DNA of 35,393 nt from Fidelibacterota bacterium (lineage in GTDB: Bacteria > Fidelibacterota > Fidelibacteria > Fidelibacterales > Fidelibacteraceae): positions 1 to 35,393 of the forward strand of contig JAUVLI010000004.1 of NCBI GenBank assembly GCA_030600775.1. The letters are read 5' to 3'. A program made the translations under genes and the position numbers. The notes below the pieces were generated by a model. That model did not search any database. It worked only from the letters and a program-made list of their open reading frames with translations, and was not told the DNA's origin. Positions within the stretch are counted from its first letter, which is position 1; every line of letters begins with the position of its first letter. Shown here one piece after another: positions 16,771 to 25,872 of this stretch.

Positions 16771-18366
16771 ATGAAAAGGAATAAAATATTATTAATCGTT
16801 TTGTCTCTTGCAATAATTATTAGTATTTCTCTAACTCGTCAGAGCAAAGTATCAGGAAGTGTTGATGATCTATATCTAAAAATGAAGGTTTTTAGTGATA
16901 TCATGGCGGTTGTAAATGAAAATTATGTTGAAGAAGTCGATTGGGACAAGACAATGGAAGGAGCTTATAGGGGCCTTTTGGAAGAATTGGATCCACATTC
17001 TGTCTATATAGAAAAAAAAGACAGAGAAAAAATAGAAGAGGATTTTAAAGGCGAATTTCAAGGAATAGGAATAGAATTTGATATTATTGATGGATATATT
17101 ACGGTGATTTCTCCAATAGTAGGTACACCATCCGAAAAAGTGGGTTTGCAATCCGGTGATAAATTTATAGAAATAGATGGAAAATCGGCTTATAAAATTA
17201 CTAAAAAGGAGACATTTAATAAATTGCGTGGGAAAAAAGGAACTAAAGTTTCTTTAACGATAAAGAGGCCAAGTGTAAAGGAACCTTTTAAAGTGGAAAT
17301 TATAAGGGATGATATTCCGATTTATTCGGTAATAGCAAAATTTATTTATGATAAAGATGTTGGTTATATTAAAGTAAACAGATTTGCTGCGGAAACAGGT
17401 GATGAGTTTCGTCAAGCATTAAAAGAATTAAAAGAAAATGGAATGGAATCTTTGATCTTGGATTTACGTTCTAATGGCGGTGGATATTTACATCAAGCTG
17501 TTGAAATGTTGGATAATTTTTTTAATAAAGGAGTGAAACTTGTTTATACAAAAGGAAGAATAAGCAATTCCAATGAAGAGTATTTTTCTAGAACTAATGG
17601 GAAATATACAGATATTCCTCTAATCATATTAATAAATCGTGCTTCAGCAAGTGCATCAGAAATTGTATCTGGTGCAATTCAGGATTTAGATAGAGGACTT
17701 ATTATTGGGGAGACATCTTTTGGCAAAGGATTAGTTCAAAGGCAATGGAAATTACGAGATGGTTCTGCATTGAGAATTACAATTGCAAGGTATTATACTC
17801 CATCAGGACGATTAATACAACGACCTTATGACGAAGGAACATATAAATATTATAAAGAAATATATACTTCACCAGATAGCGTCTTTAGTGATTCATTGGA
17901 TAACGAAGGACATATTCGACCAAAATTTACAACAAAATCCGGTAGAACTGTATATGGTGGTGGCGGTATTACTCCTGATATAGCTGTTAAAAGTGGATTT
18001 GATCCGACGGAAAGTACAGAAAAAATATATCGAAAATCATATAGAAGTTTTTTCAAATTTGCTCAAAAATATTTAGAAGAACATCCGGAATATAATAAAA
18101 TGGAAGTAAATGAGTTTATATTTAATGTAGAATTTCCTGAAACATTTATTGATGAATTTTATAAATACATTTTTCAATCGATTGAAGATATAAATATAGA
18201 TGATTTTAAAAAGGATAAATCTTTAATTGAGATGCAAGTAAAATCGGAAATGGCAAAAATTATTTGGGGTGACAATGCTTTTTGGAAAGCAAGGTTGACT
18301 TATGATAAACAATTTAAAAAAGTGTTAATTTCAATAGAAGAAGCTAAAAAAATAGCAGGATTGTAA
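16771..18366 (+). CDS. S41 family C-terminal processing peptidase (CtpA/Prc-like)
   Basis: This periplasmic serine protease trims or degrades envelope proteins from their C-termini. From ATG 16771 it has 531 residues: a signal/anchor helix at 5-22, a cap helix region, a PDZ domain (about 95-175; carboxylate-binding loop near FQGIGIEFDI), and the S41 catalytic core with LILDLRSNGGGYL, NRASASASEIVSGAIQDLD and GETSFGKGLVQRQW. The Ser-Lys dyad should be S294 and K319, 25 residues apart as in the family. About 130 extra C-terminal residues follow, as in FCB homologues. An ATG 39 bases upstream (16732) is in frame but has no RBS, whereas AAGGAAATTT precedes 16771. Confidence 0.95.
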   Translation: MKRNKILLIVLSLAIIISISLTRQSKVSGSVDDLYLKMKVFSDIMAVVNENYVEEVDWDKTMEGAYRGLLEELDPHSVYIEKKDREKIEEDFKGEFQGIGIEFDIIDGYITVISPIVGTPSEKVGLQSGDKFIEIDGKSAYKITKKETFNKLRGKKGTKVSLTIKRPSVKEPFKVEIIRDDIPIYSVIAKFIYDKDVGYIKVNRFAAETGDEFRQALKELKENGMESLILDLRSNGGGYLHQAVEMLDNFFNKGVKLVYTKGRISNSNEEYFSRTNGKYTDIPLIILINRASASASEIVSGAIQDLDRGLIIGETSFGKGLVQRQWKLRDGSALRITIARYYTPSGRLIQRPYDEGTYKYYKEIYTSPDSVFSDSLDNEGHIRPKFTTKSGRTVYGGGGITPDIAVKSGFDPTESTEKIYRKSYRSFFKFAQKYLEEHPEYNKMEVNEFIFNVEFPETFIDEFYKYIFQSIEDINIDDFKKDKSLIEMQVKSEMAKIIWGDNAFWKARLTYDKQFKKVLISIEEAKKIAGL

Positions 18367-18458
18367 TTTGTTTTTATTTGTTTTTGAAACAATATTCCAT
18401 TATTTTCATGAAAATACCCTATTTTTATATAAAAATATACAATAGCAAATGAAAACTA

Positions 18459-18487
18459 TTGACTTTAATGAAATTATTAGTTAAAAT
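18459..18487 (+). promoter_or_regulatory. Predicted sigma-70-like promoter of the exbB-exbD-exbD-tonB cluster
   Basis: TTGACT (18459-18464) and TAAAAT (18482-18487) are separated by exactly 17 bases. They lie 46 bases before the exbB start. Sequence match only, but position and spacing are good. Confidence 0.45.
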
Positions 18488-18533
18488 ATATATTGGGAAA
18501 AGAAAAATAATATAAAATTGGAGGAAAAAAAAT

Positions 18534-19151
18534 ATGTTAGTTAATTTATTTGTTCAAGGTGGTGCATTTATGTGGCCTATTTTAGTGGTATTTGCTCTTG
18601 GGTTAATTATTAGTTTTGAAAGACTTTATTCTCTATCAGTAGCTGAAATTCAGACAAAGAAATTTTTGAAAGATGTTGAAGATATAATAAGAGATGAAGG
18701 TATAGAAGCTGCAAAAGAATATTGTGCCGAATCAAGTAGTCCTGTTGCTTCAATGTATCATGAAGCATTAAGTAGAATAGATCAAGGAATAGAGAAGGTA
18801 GAAAAGACAATTGCTTCTGCCGGATCTTTGGAAATGGCGTTTTTAGAAAAAAATCAAGTTTGGTTATCAACTGTTATCACTCTTGCACCTATGTTGGGAT
18901 TTACAGGAACCGTTTGGGGAATGGTAAAAGCGTTCCAAGATATTGCTAAAGCAAATGATATTTCACCTACAATTGTTGCTGATGGTATTTCTATGGCTTT
19001 ATTGACAACATTATTCGGATTAATAGTAGCCATGATAATCCAAGTTTTTCAAAATTGGTTTTTGACAAGAATTGACAAATTGATCATTGATATGGAAAAA
19101 AGCTCTGTAACTTTATTGGATGTTTTGGCTGAAAAAAATATTAAAGAATAA
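18534..19151 (+). CDS. exbB: MotA/TolQ/ExbB proton channel family protein
   Basis: This 205-residue inner-membrane channel subunit uses the proton gradient with ExbD to energise TonB. Three membrane helices lie near residues 10-30, 106-130 and 146-170. The family block LAPMLGFTGTVWGMVKAFQD near residues 119-138 is clear, as is the following GISMALLTTLFGLIVAMI. The ribosome site GGAGG is strong. It is the first gene of exbB-exbD-exbD-tonB, a layout frequent in FCB bacteria. TolQ of a Tol-Pal system is the alternative, but the TonB gene three genes on makes ExbB more likely. Confidence 0.93.
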   Translation: MLVNLFVQGGAFMWPILVVFALGLIISFERLYSLSVAEIQTKKFLKDVEDIIRDEGIEAAKEYCAESSSPVASMYHEALSRIDQGIEKVEKTIASAGSLEMAFLEKNQVWLSTVITLAPMLGFTGTVWGMVKAFQDIAKANDISPTIVADGISMALLTTLFGLIVAMIIQVFQNWFLTRIDKLIIDMEKSSVTLLDVLAEKNIKE

Positions 19152-19169
19152 ATAATACAAGAGTAAATT

Positions 19170-19562
19170 ATGTTTACAGAAAAAAAGAAAAAACGAGTAA
19201 CAGAGATTCCTTCTTCTTCAATGGCTGATATTGCTTTTTTATTGTTGGTTTTTTTTCTTATGGTTTCTACAATTGATCAAGATAAAGGGGTTCAAATGTT
19301 ATTGCCACCTATGGGTGGTGAATTAGAAATTAATAAGAAAAATATTACAATTGTTCAAATCAATTCTGAAGGGATAGTATTATTTAATGATGAGATTGTG
19401 CCGTTAAAACAAATAAACGTTCGTACAAAAAATATGATAACAAAGAATCCCAAGATGATATTTTCGGTGCAAACAGATGCAAAAACAAAATATCAAGATT
19501 ATTTAAGTGTTATTGATCAATTAAAAATTGCAGATGCAAAGAAAATATCTATAGCAGGATAG
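19170..19562 (+). CDS. exbD: ExbD/TolR family biopolymer transport protein (first)
   Basis: This 130-residue protein has a basic cytoplasmic N-terminus, one membrane helix (about residues 19-38) beginning SSSMADIAFLLLVFFLMVST, and a periplasmic domain. The aspartate D20 occupies the position of the proton-relay Asp of E. coli ExbD (D25). It lies 18 bases after exbB and 22 bases before a second exbD. Two ExbD-type subunits probably form a heteromer in the ExbB channel. Confidence 0.94.
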   Translation: MFTEKKKKRVTEIPSSSMADIAFLLLVFFLMVSTIDQDKGVQMLLPPMGGELEINKKNITIVQINSEGIVLFNDEIVPLKQINVRTKNMITKNPKMIFSVQTDAKTKYQDYLSVIDQLKIADAKKISIAG

Positions 19563-19584
19563 ATAAATCAAAGGGTAATTAGAT

Positions 19585-20004
19585 ATGAAATTAAAACGAA
19601 AAAGTGATTCAAAAGCAAAAATTCCTACTTCTTCAATGCCGGATATTATTTTTATGTTGCTAATATTTTTTATGATGTCAACGGTATTAAGAACAGTTGA
19701 AGGATTAGATGTAATTCTTCCTAAAGCAAAAAAAATTGAGACATTAGAAGGAAGTAAAAGACATGTAGCTTATGTATTTGTTGGTCGTGATGGGATTATT
19801 TCTATTGATGACAAAATGGTGAAACCGAACGATGTTAGTAAAGCAATTTATCAAAAAAGAAAAGACGATAATCAGCTGACTATTTCACTTAGAGCAGATC
19901 ATGAAGTAGCAATGAAAGCAATATCGAATATTCATTCGGAATTAAGAAAAGCCAATGCCTTAAAGATAAATTATTCTGCCACAACTAAAGCAACGCCTTA
20001 TTAG
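19585..20004 (+). CDS. exbD: ExbD/TolR family biopolymer transport protein (second)
   Basis: This 139-residue paralogue of the preceding gene has the basic start KLKRKSDSKAKIPTSSMPD, a membrane helix at about 20-37, and the conserved aspartate at D20. The helix is methionine-rich (IIFMLLIFFMMSTVL). The periplasmic part contains the typical VFVGRDGIISIDDKMV strand region. It is followed after 9 bases by tonB, whose GGAGG site immediately follows the stop. Confidence 0.94.
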   Translation: MKLKRKSDSKAKIPTSSMPDIIFMLLIFFMMSTVLRTVEGLDVILPKAKKIETLEGSKRHVAYVFVGRDGIISIDDKMVKPNDVSKAIYQKRKDDNQLTISLRADHEVAMKAISNIHSELRKANALKINYSATTKATPY

Positions 20005-20013
20005 GAGGTAATA

Positions 20014-20676
20014 ATGTCAGTAGAAAAATTTAAAAAATTTAAAGAGAGATCACCATTTTACTCGGAAATTTCGGCAGTGTTTGTAATGTTTTTATTTTTA
20101 CTTGCATTTTATTTTATTCCTAAAGTTGAGTATAAGCCCAAAAAAATTGAAAAACATATTCAAGTAATGGACGCTGTAGAGATACCTGAAACTGAAAAAT
20201 TAGAGCAAGCAGCACCTCCTGAAAGACCTACTGTTCCAGTAATGAGCGAAGATGTTGATGTTTCTGAAGATGTAACAATAGAAGACTTTACATTTGATGA
20301 TTATGAAGCTATGGATGCTCCTCCACCACCACCGGAAGAAAATACAGATGAAAGTGGTGGTTCTAGAGTAAAATTTATTCCTTATGATGAAGCACCTGTT
20401 CCTTTGGGAGGCTCGGCAGCAATTCTTCGTAATATTGTTTATCCTGAAATAGCTCGTGAGGCACAGATAGAAGGTAAGGTAGTAATTCAAGCATTTATTA
20501 ATGAAGAAGGTATTGTTACTGACTGTGTCGTATTTCAAGGAATTCCTAATACAGGTCTAAATGAAGCTGCGATGAGTGCAATTAAAAAGACAAGATTTAA
20601 ACCGGCAAAACAAAGAGACAGAAATGTTGGTGTGTGGATTGCAATTCCAGTAAACTTTAAATTGAAATCGAATTAA
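20014..20676 (+). CDS. tonB: TonB energy transducer protein
   Basis: This 220-residue protein transmits energy from ExbBD to outer-membrane TonB-dependent receptors. It has a single N-terminal membrane helix (about residues 19-35), an acidic and proline-rich periplasmic linker (about 48-115, including PPERPTVPV and DAPPPPPEE), and the C-terminal TonB domain (about 135-218) with YPEIAREAQIEGKVVIQAFI, GIVTDCVVFQG and AAMSAIKKTRFKPAKQRDR. RBS GGAGG precedes the ATG by 5 bases. It is last in the cluster and is followed by terminators. No TonB-dependent receptor is encoded in this window. Confidence 0.95.
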   Translation: MSVEKFKKFKERSPFYSEISAVFVMFLFLLAFYFIPKVEYKPKKIEKHIQVMDAVEIPETEKLEQAAPPERPTVPVMSEDVDVSEDVTIEDFTFDDYEAMDAPPPPPEENTDESGGSRVKFIPYDEAPVPLGGSAAILRNIVYPEIAREAQIEGKVVIQAFINEEGIVTDCVVFQGIPNTGLNEAAMSAIKKTRFKPAKQRDRNVGVWIAIPVNFKLKSN

Positions 20677-20712
20677 TTATTGGTTTTGAGATAATATATT
20701 GATGCCTTGAAG

Positions 20713-20732
20713 ATACTATAATAGTATTTTTT
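20713..20732 (+). terminator. Weak hairpin with T-run after tonB
   Basis: A perfect but all-weak dyad ATACTAT/ATAGTAT (20713-20719 and 20721-20727, one-base centre) runs into six Ts. It lies just ahead of the stronger terminator at 20747 and may contribute, though a one-base loop is strained. Confidence 0.35.
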
Positions 20733-20746
20733 GAGAATAAAGCATA

Positions 20747-20778
20747 AAAACAGTGGGGAAATTACCGACTGTTTTTTT
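20747..20778 (+). terminator. Rho-independent terminator of the exbB-tonB cluster
   Basis: The 8-bp stem AAAACAGT/ACTGTTTT (20747-20754 and 20768-20775), with a possible inner GG/CC pair, is followed by a T-run to 20778. It lies 71 bases after the tonB stop and before the convergent antiporter gene. Confidence 0.75.
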
Positions 20779-20872
20779 ATTAATGTTGTTTTTGTTGAAT
20801 TTATGAAATTAAATATTATTTACAGAATAGATAACAAAAATTAAAATAAGAAAAATATTTTTAATCTATTTT

Positions 20873-22582
20873 TTATTTGTCAACCTTTTTCCCAATAAAA
20901 AATATCAATAGAAAGATAACACTGCTACCTATAAATAAAGATAACCAAACTGGTACTCCTAATGATACAGGAATATATCCAAATAAAATTGCAATTATTG
21001 CAACAGAAATTGCATAAAATAATTGTGTACGAACATGGTCAATATGATCACAAGAAGCTCCCATAGATGATAGAATTGTTGTATCTGAAATAGGTGAACA
21101 ATGGTCTCCGAAAATTGCGCCTGTTAATACGGCACCAATATTAATGCTTAGAAATAATGGATCGGGTGATATTGCATAAGCTAATGGAATTGTCAAGGGC
21201 ATTAAAATTCCCATTGTTCCATAAGAAGTTCCTGTTGCAAAAGAAATTGTTGCACCAAGAATAAAAATTATTGACGAAAGCAAAAATGGAGGAATTCTTC
21301 CCGATAAAATATTTACTAAATATCTTGCAGTACCTAATTCTTTTACAATACTACTTAATGTCCAAGCAAGCGCTAATATCAAAATTGTAATAATTAAAGA
21401 TTTAACTCCTTTTACCCAAATTTCAATTGCTTCTTTAATAGAAAATATTTTTTGTAAGCGTCCCATAACTGCAGCTAAAATACTAGAAAATAGAGCAGCT
21501 TGAAATAAAACTATAGCGGCATTAGAATTGCTAAAACAGTGTCTTAATGAAAACATTGAGAGGGGTATATCGTTAATTTTATTTATTAATCCAATATTAT
21601 CACCTGCCATTATTGTTTGATATCCATTATAATATAATCCTAAAAATGCTACAATTATTAAAGTTGAAATTGGTAACACTGCATTAACTATTCTAAGTTT
21701 AATATTTTCTTTTGGTTGGATACCTTGACTTTCCAGATCGCTCATGAGTTCTGCTGTAGCAGAATGAACTTTACCTGTTTTACGTGTTCTTAATTCAGCG
21801 CGACGCATTGGTCCAAATTCCCTTAATAATATTGCAGAGAAAAAAATGAATATTAAAATAAAAATATTATAAAATCTAAATGGAATAGTAGAAACAAAAA
21901 TGCTATAAGCACTTACATCTTGTCCTATTGCATCAAAGCCATCTTTTATTAATCCTAACTCATAACCAACCCAAGTAGAGATCAAAGCGATACCGGCAAT
22001 TGGAGCTGCAGTGGAATCTATTATAAATGATAATTTCTCTCTTGAAATTCTCATTTTATCTGTGACAGGTCTCATTATTGGACCAACAGTTAAAGCATTT
22101 GCATAATCGTCAAAAAACACAACAATTCCCAATAACCAAGTATAAATTTGTGCAGAAGTTGGTGATTTAGCTTTTTTTGACAATGATTTTGCAATCGCTT
22201 TTGCACCACCCATTCTTGAAATTAATGCTATTAATCCACCAATTGTTAGAGTTTGTAAAATAATTCCTGCATTCCATGGTGAAGAAATCGCTTCTAATAT
22301 TTCTTGAGTTACTTTTAAAAAACCAAAAATAAAGGAACTAAATATATTATGTTTTTCTATCAATAAAATATAAACACCGGAAAAAACACCTGTAAATAAT
22401 GATAAAAGAACATTTTTTGTGATAAATGCTAATATAATTGCAACTAATGGAGGAATTAATGTCCAAATGCCCCATTTATCTGCATTTACTTGTGCCATAG
22501 AAAAATCGGCAGAAAAACCAATAGATACAAAAATAATTGATAACAATATTCCAACTATAAGAAATTTAAAAAGTTTATTCAT
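20873..22582 (-). CDS. NhaC family Na+/H+ antiporter
   Basis: This 569-residue multi-pass transporter has roughly a dozen membrane helices. An extra N-terminal hydrophobic segment (residues 5-24) could be a signal or a first helix. Family hallmarks are FDDYANALTVGPIMRPVTD, the helix-breaking IDSTAAPIAGIALISTWVG, GATISFATGTSYGTMGILMP, and GDHCSPISDTTILSSMGASC. These match the pfam03553 group, which includes sodium-proton antiporters and some amino-acid or malate/lactate exchangers. The substrate is therefore probably Na+/H+ but not proven. RBS GAGG precedes the ATG. It is monocistronic, bounded by the terminator of the outer-membrane gene upstream. Confidence 0.92.
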   Translation of the reverse strand: MNKLFKFLIVGILLSIIFVSIGFSADFSMAQVNADKWGIWTLIPPLVAIILAFITKNVLLSLFTGVFSGVYILLIEKHNIFSSFIFGFLKVTQEILEAISSPWNAGIILQTLTIGGLIALISRMGGAKAIAKSLSKKAKSPTSAQIYTWLLGIVVFFDDYANALTVGPIMRPVTDKMRISREKLSFIIDSTAAPIAGIALISTWVGYELGLIKDGFDAIGQDVSAYSIFVSTIPFRFYNIFILIFIFFSAILLREFGPMRRAELRTRKTGKVHSATAELMSDLESQGIQPKENIKLRIVNAVLPISTLIIVAFLGLYYNGYQTIMAGDNIGLINKINDIPLSMFSLRHCFSNSNAAIVLFQAALFSSILAAVMGRLQKIFSIKEAIEIWVKGVKSLIITILILALAWTLSSIVKELGTARYLVNILSGRIPPFLLSSIIFILGATISFATGTSYGTMGILMPLTIPLAYAISPDPLFLSINIGAVLTGAIFGDHCSPISDTTILSSMGASCDHIDHVRTQLFYAISVAIIAILFGYIPVSLGVPVWLSLFIGSSVIFLLIFFIGKKVDK

Positions 22583-22670
22583 TAAAGCCTCGTTCAGTTA
22601 TAAATATTTACTTGGTCATTCATTACTGAAATTTAAAAGATATATTTATAAATTACAAAGATAAATATGT

Positions 22671-22708
22671 AAAAATAAAAAAAAGACAGAATTTATATTC
22701 TGTCTTTT
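22671..22708 (-). terminator. Strong Rho-independent terminator after the outer-membrane/lipoprotein pair
   Basis: A 12-bp perfect stem AAAAGACAGAAT/ATTCTGTCTTTT (22681-22692 and 22697-22708) has a 4-base loop. Read on the minus strand it is followed by a T-rich stretch (complement of 22671-22684). It lies 26 bases beyond the stop of the FadL-like gene and is the clearest terminator in the window. Confidence 0.88.
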
Positions 22709-22733
22709 AAATATTGTAATGGGATATTTTTAT

Positions 22734-23885
22734 TTAGAAATGTAATGACATTCCGAAGAGTAGTTGGCTCCAATTTTCTTTAATGATACTTCCATTATTT
22801 TTTTCATAATCCCAATAGTACATTTGATATGCACCGTGAATGCTAATTTGTTGTTTTACCAAATATGAAAATCCACCACTTATTACATTTCTATTTTCAT
22901 CAGAATGTGGTTCCGGTAAAATCTGATAACCACCATATAAATGTAAAGGTAAAAAGGGAACATGTATTGCACCACCAAAATGATGTGAAATTGTTTCTGA
23001 CAAATTGGTTTCTATCTCTTCATTAATAGCTGTAACACCAGAAGAATATAAGTCATCTGATGAAAACTCCATATTTTTCCAATCGGTCCACTCTGCTTCA
23101 TAAAAAAGATTGAAATATTTAAATAATACATTTGCTCCGGCATGTATTGTCAATGGCTTAGTGGAAGAGTATTTTCTAATACTTGGACTATGTCCATCAT
23201 TGTATGTAAAATCTTCATTAATGTCTATTTTTTTAGGAAGATCAACAGAAATCCCCCAATTAAGATGTTTTGATATTCTTCGAAACATTCCTATTGTGGC
23301 ACTTATACCATGGTATTCATTATTTTGAGTAAATCCTATAGTATCAGGACTTATATTCGGGTGTTCACGAGAAATATCAATGTTCCCATAAGGGACAATA
23401 ATATCAGCACCTACGAATAGATTTTCTGCAATTTCAGAAGCCACTGCAAAATGCCAATTTTTCATTTTCCCCTCGTTTCGTTGTTTAAAAGCATCTCCAT
23501 AGTCATCAACATCTTGATAAGACAGTGCAAATTCTTTTTCTTTTTCTAAACTTGTTGCCAAGACGATGCTACCACGATAGACCTTTATTGGATATATAAA
23601 ACTAAATGTGCCAAAGCTACTTTGTGGTAAATTATTTGAGCTGCTTTTAAATTCGCTGGAAGTATAAGTGAGTTCTATTGTTCTAAAACGCTGTAACCCC
23701 AGATTTGCAGGATTGCTTGTGAATTCGGGAATAACTTGTCCACCGGCAACTGTTGCATTTCCAATCCCAACTCCAATTGATTGTGATCCTTTAAATCCGT
23801 AAAATGGACTTAAAGCATCGATATAATTCTGAGAGAATAAAAAAGAAAATGAGAGTATTATTGTTAATAGTAATTTTTTTATCAT
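22734..23885 (-). CDS. FadL/PorV-like outer-membrane beta-barrel protein
   Basis: This 383-residue protein has a signal peptide (MIKKLLLTIILSFSFLFSQ). The opening SQSIGVGIGNATVAGGQVIP and EFTSNPANLGLQRFRTIELT follow the OmpP1/FadL and PorV pattern (a glycine-rich plug-like start, then NPANLG, then barrel strands). Alternating strands and Tyr/Trp girdles follow, and the protein ends with the terminal aromatic signature LLFGMSLHF of outer-membrane barrels. Its ATG overlaps the TAA of the upstream lipoprotein gene by one base (TAATG), so the two are translationally coupled. Whether it is a FadL-type transporter or a PorV-type secretion partner cannot be decided from sequence alone. Confidence 0.8.
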   Translation of the reverse strand: MIKKLLLTIILSFSFLFSQNYIDALSPFYGFKGSQSIGVGIGNATVAGGQVIPEFTSNPANLGLQRFRTIELTYTSSEFKSSSNNLPQSSFGTFSFIYPIKVYRGSIVLATSLEKEKEFALSYQDVDDYGDAFKQRNEGKMKNWHFAVASEIAENLFVGADIIVPYGNIDISREHPNISPDTIGFTQNNEYHGISATIGMFRRISKHLNWGISVDLPKKIDINEDFTYNDGHSPSIRKYSSTKPLTIHAGANVLFKYFNLFYEAEWTDWKNMEFSSDDLYSSGVTAINEEIETNLSETISHHFGGAIHVPFLPLHLYGGYQILPEPHSDENRNVISGGFSYLVKQQISIHGAYQMYYWDYEKNNGSIIKENWSQLLFGMSLHF

Positions 23886-24712
23886 TATCTTTTCCTTGAG
23901 CTACTTCTTATTGATGAATTATCATTTGATTTGCTTTTTGAACTGCTTGAAGAATTGTTTGAAGTATTAGATGAGTTTGTTACGGTTCCACTAGAACTGG
24001 AGGTATTTGATTTGCGTGATGCAGATTTTGTTCCGGAGCTTCTATCTGAAGATTTATTTGATGAATTAGAATTAGATGAACTACTTGAACTTGTTACAGT
24101 CGCATTAGAATTAAAAGTGCTTGACTTTCGAGATGTGGATTTGGTTCCAGAATCTTTTGACTGTTTGTTAGAAATTGAACTAGAATTTGAATTTGTGGTT
24201 GTTCTAACAGATGGACTACTGCTTGTATTTGTAGTTGTCACTGTTCCTCCGGTATTTATTCTTGGAGCTGGAGGAGGATCGCTTGCTCTTGTACCACTTA
24301 ATCTTCTGTCTCTTTCATTTGTTCTTCTACTTCTTTTTTCGTTTGAATATGTGCTTGATGAGCCACTAGTCCAACCATACCAATCATTCCAATAATACCA
24401 GTTATTATGATAATTATAATAATAATGACCACGATAATAGTATGGATCATATCCATAATAATATGGATTGTAAGAATATGGGTCCCAAATATAAGAATTT
24501 GCAAATGGATAATATCTGTAATGATATGGAGAAGAATAATAATCATCATAATAATCATTATTATATGTATTATATTCCGTCACATTTGGTTTTAAAATAA
24601 TTACATTAGCTGAATCAGGAATATTATTCATAATGGAATCCGGTGGATAAAAAGTTGTGTAACAACCGGAGATCAAAATAACACCAATCAGTAAAAATAA
24701 TATTTTTTTCAT
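23885..24712 (-). CDS. Tyr-rich then Ser-rich low-complexity lipoprotein
   Basis: I do not recognise a named family. The 275-residue protein has a lipoprotein signal ending LISGC (C17). Residues about 48-118 are extremely rich in Tyr, Asn, Asp and Trp (for example YYDDYYSSPYHYRYYPF and HNNWYYWNDWYGW). Residues about 119-275 are Ser/Thr/Asn-rich and basic, with two imperfect copies of a unit beginning SGTKSTSRKSST and SGTKSASRKSNT, ending SSSRKR. This looks like an extended surface or periplasmic protein that could bind glycans or nucleic acid, but that is only inference. It is coupled to the barrel protein that follows. RBS AAAAAAGGAG precedes the ATG. Confidence 0.8.
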   Translation of the reverse strand: MKKILFLLIGVILISGCYTTFYPPDSIMNNIPDSANVIILKPNVTEYNTYNNDYYDDYYSSPYHYRYYPFANSYIWDPYSYNPYYYGYDPYYYRGHYYYNYHNNWYYWNDWYGWTSGSSSTYSNEKRSRRTNERDRRLSGTRASDPPPAPRINTGGTVTTTNTSSSPSVRTTTNSNSSSISNKQSKDSGTKSTSRKSSTFNSNATVTSSSSSSNSNSSNKSSDRSSGTKSASRKSNTSSSSGTVTNSSNTSNNSSSSSKSKSNDNSSIRSSSRKR

Positions 24713-24888
24713 TTTTGTCTCCTTTTTTATTGAATTTACAAATAATTAACTAAAATTACAAATAAATGTTTCAGACAATATTTTTTTACATATCATCTTC
24801 AATTATTAGACACTATTATTGACAGAATAGTTAACATTAATGTTGAAAATAACTGCAGCTTGTCAATTTATTAAATAAATGGATTTGT

Positions 24889-25872
24889 TTAAAAATAATA
24901 ATGTTTTTTAAATCTCTTTTCTTTTGTTGATTTACCAATAATGTCTATAATTTTTTCTACCATTTTATCTTTAGAAAGTTTTATTTCATATTCAAACCAG
25001 AAATGTGGTGAATATTTTCTGAACCAAGTAAGTTGCCTTTTAGCGTAATGTCTTGTGTTTTTTTTTATTTCAGTAATTGTTTTTGGCAAAGAATATTCTT
25101 TATTAATATATTTGATTATCTCTTTGTAACCAACCGTGTTTAAAGAATTTATTTTTTCATCATAGCCCATATCTAAAATATTTTGCACTTCTTTAACCAA
25201 GCCAGTTTCTACCATTTTATCAACTCTATTATTTATTCTTTCATAAAGAATATTTCTTGGACATTTTAATCCAATCATCAAATATTTATATGGAAATTGA
25301 CTTTTTTGTTCTTTAAAATGCTCGGTTGGATATTTCCCAGTCATTTCGAATATCTCAAAAGATCTGGCAATTCGTTTATTATCGCTTTTACCAATTGTTT
25401 TTGCATACTCCGGATCATTTTTTTGCAGCTCTTCCCAAAGTCGGTGCCAGCCGAATTTTTCTCCTCTTTCATAGATATCTTTACGAATGTTTTTATCAGT
25501 AGTTGAGCTGTCAAATATCATACCCAAAATTGCTTGAATATAAAATCCGGAACCACCACAAATAATTGTATTTTTATTTTTTTTGAGATTGCTTTTTATT
25601 ATTTCTCGAGCTAGATTTCCAAACTTACCGGCACTAAAAAATTCATCCGGATTTAAAATATCAACAAAATGGTGTTTGATTTTTGATAAACTTTTTTGAG
25701 ACGGTTTTGCAGTTCCAATATCTAAATATTTATAAACTTGTCTGCTATCGGCAGAAATAATTTCAGCATTTAAAACTTTTGCTAATGATAATGACAATTC
25801 AGTTTTACCACTACCTGTAGGACCGACTATAAAAATTATTGGGGTGTTATTTATTATATTCTGTTTATTCAT
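24889..25872 (-). CDS. miaA: tRNA dimethylallyltransferase
   Basis: This enzyme transfers the dimethylallyl group to A37 of UNN-reading tRNAs. From ATG 25872 it has 327 residues, normal for the family. Motifs are IVGPTGSGKTELS (P-loop, residues 17-24), ISADSRQVYKYLDIGTAKPS, HHFVDILNPDEFFSAG, GGSGFYIQAIL, NTVGYKEI and ARRQLTW-type RHYAKRQLTWFRKY. An upstream in-frame codon at 25893 would add 7 residues, but the ATG at 25872 overlaps the last 8 bases of nadC (ATGAATAA), which is typical of coupling and gives the usual N-terminus. Confidence 0.96.
   Translation of the reverse strand: MNKQNIINNTPIIFIVGPTGSGKTELSLSLAKVLNAEIISADSRQVYKYLDIGTAKPSQKSLSKIKHHFVDILNPDEFFSAGKFGNLAREIIKSNLKKNKNTIICGGSGFYIQAILGMIFDSSTTDKNIRKDIYERGEKFGWHRLWEELQKNDPEYAKTIGKSDNKRIARSFEIFEMTGKYPTEHFKEQKSQFPYKYLMIGLKCPRNILYERINNRVDKMVETGLVKEVQNILDMGYDEKINSLNTVGYKEIIKYINKEYSLPKTITEIKKNTRHYAKRQLTWFRKYSPHFWFEYEIKLSKDKMVEKIIDIIGKSTKEKRFKKHYYF

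Noticed and set aside
23931-24395. A 154-codon Leu/Val/Glu-rich open frame on the plus strand
   Set aside because: It is the antisense of the Ser/Asn-rich half of the lipoprotein gene, and its composition follows from complementing serine codons. It has no ribosome site.
24833-24844. Perfect palindrome AACATTAATGTT upstream of the lipoprotein gene
   Set aside because: It is short and AT-rich, and palindromes like this are expected by chance at this base composition. It lies about 120 bases from the gene with no promoter-like elements placed around it.
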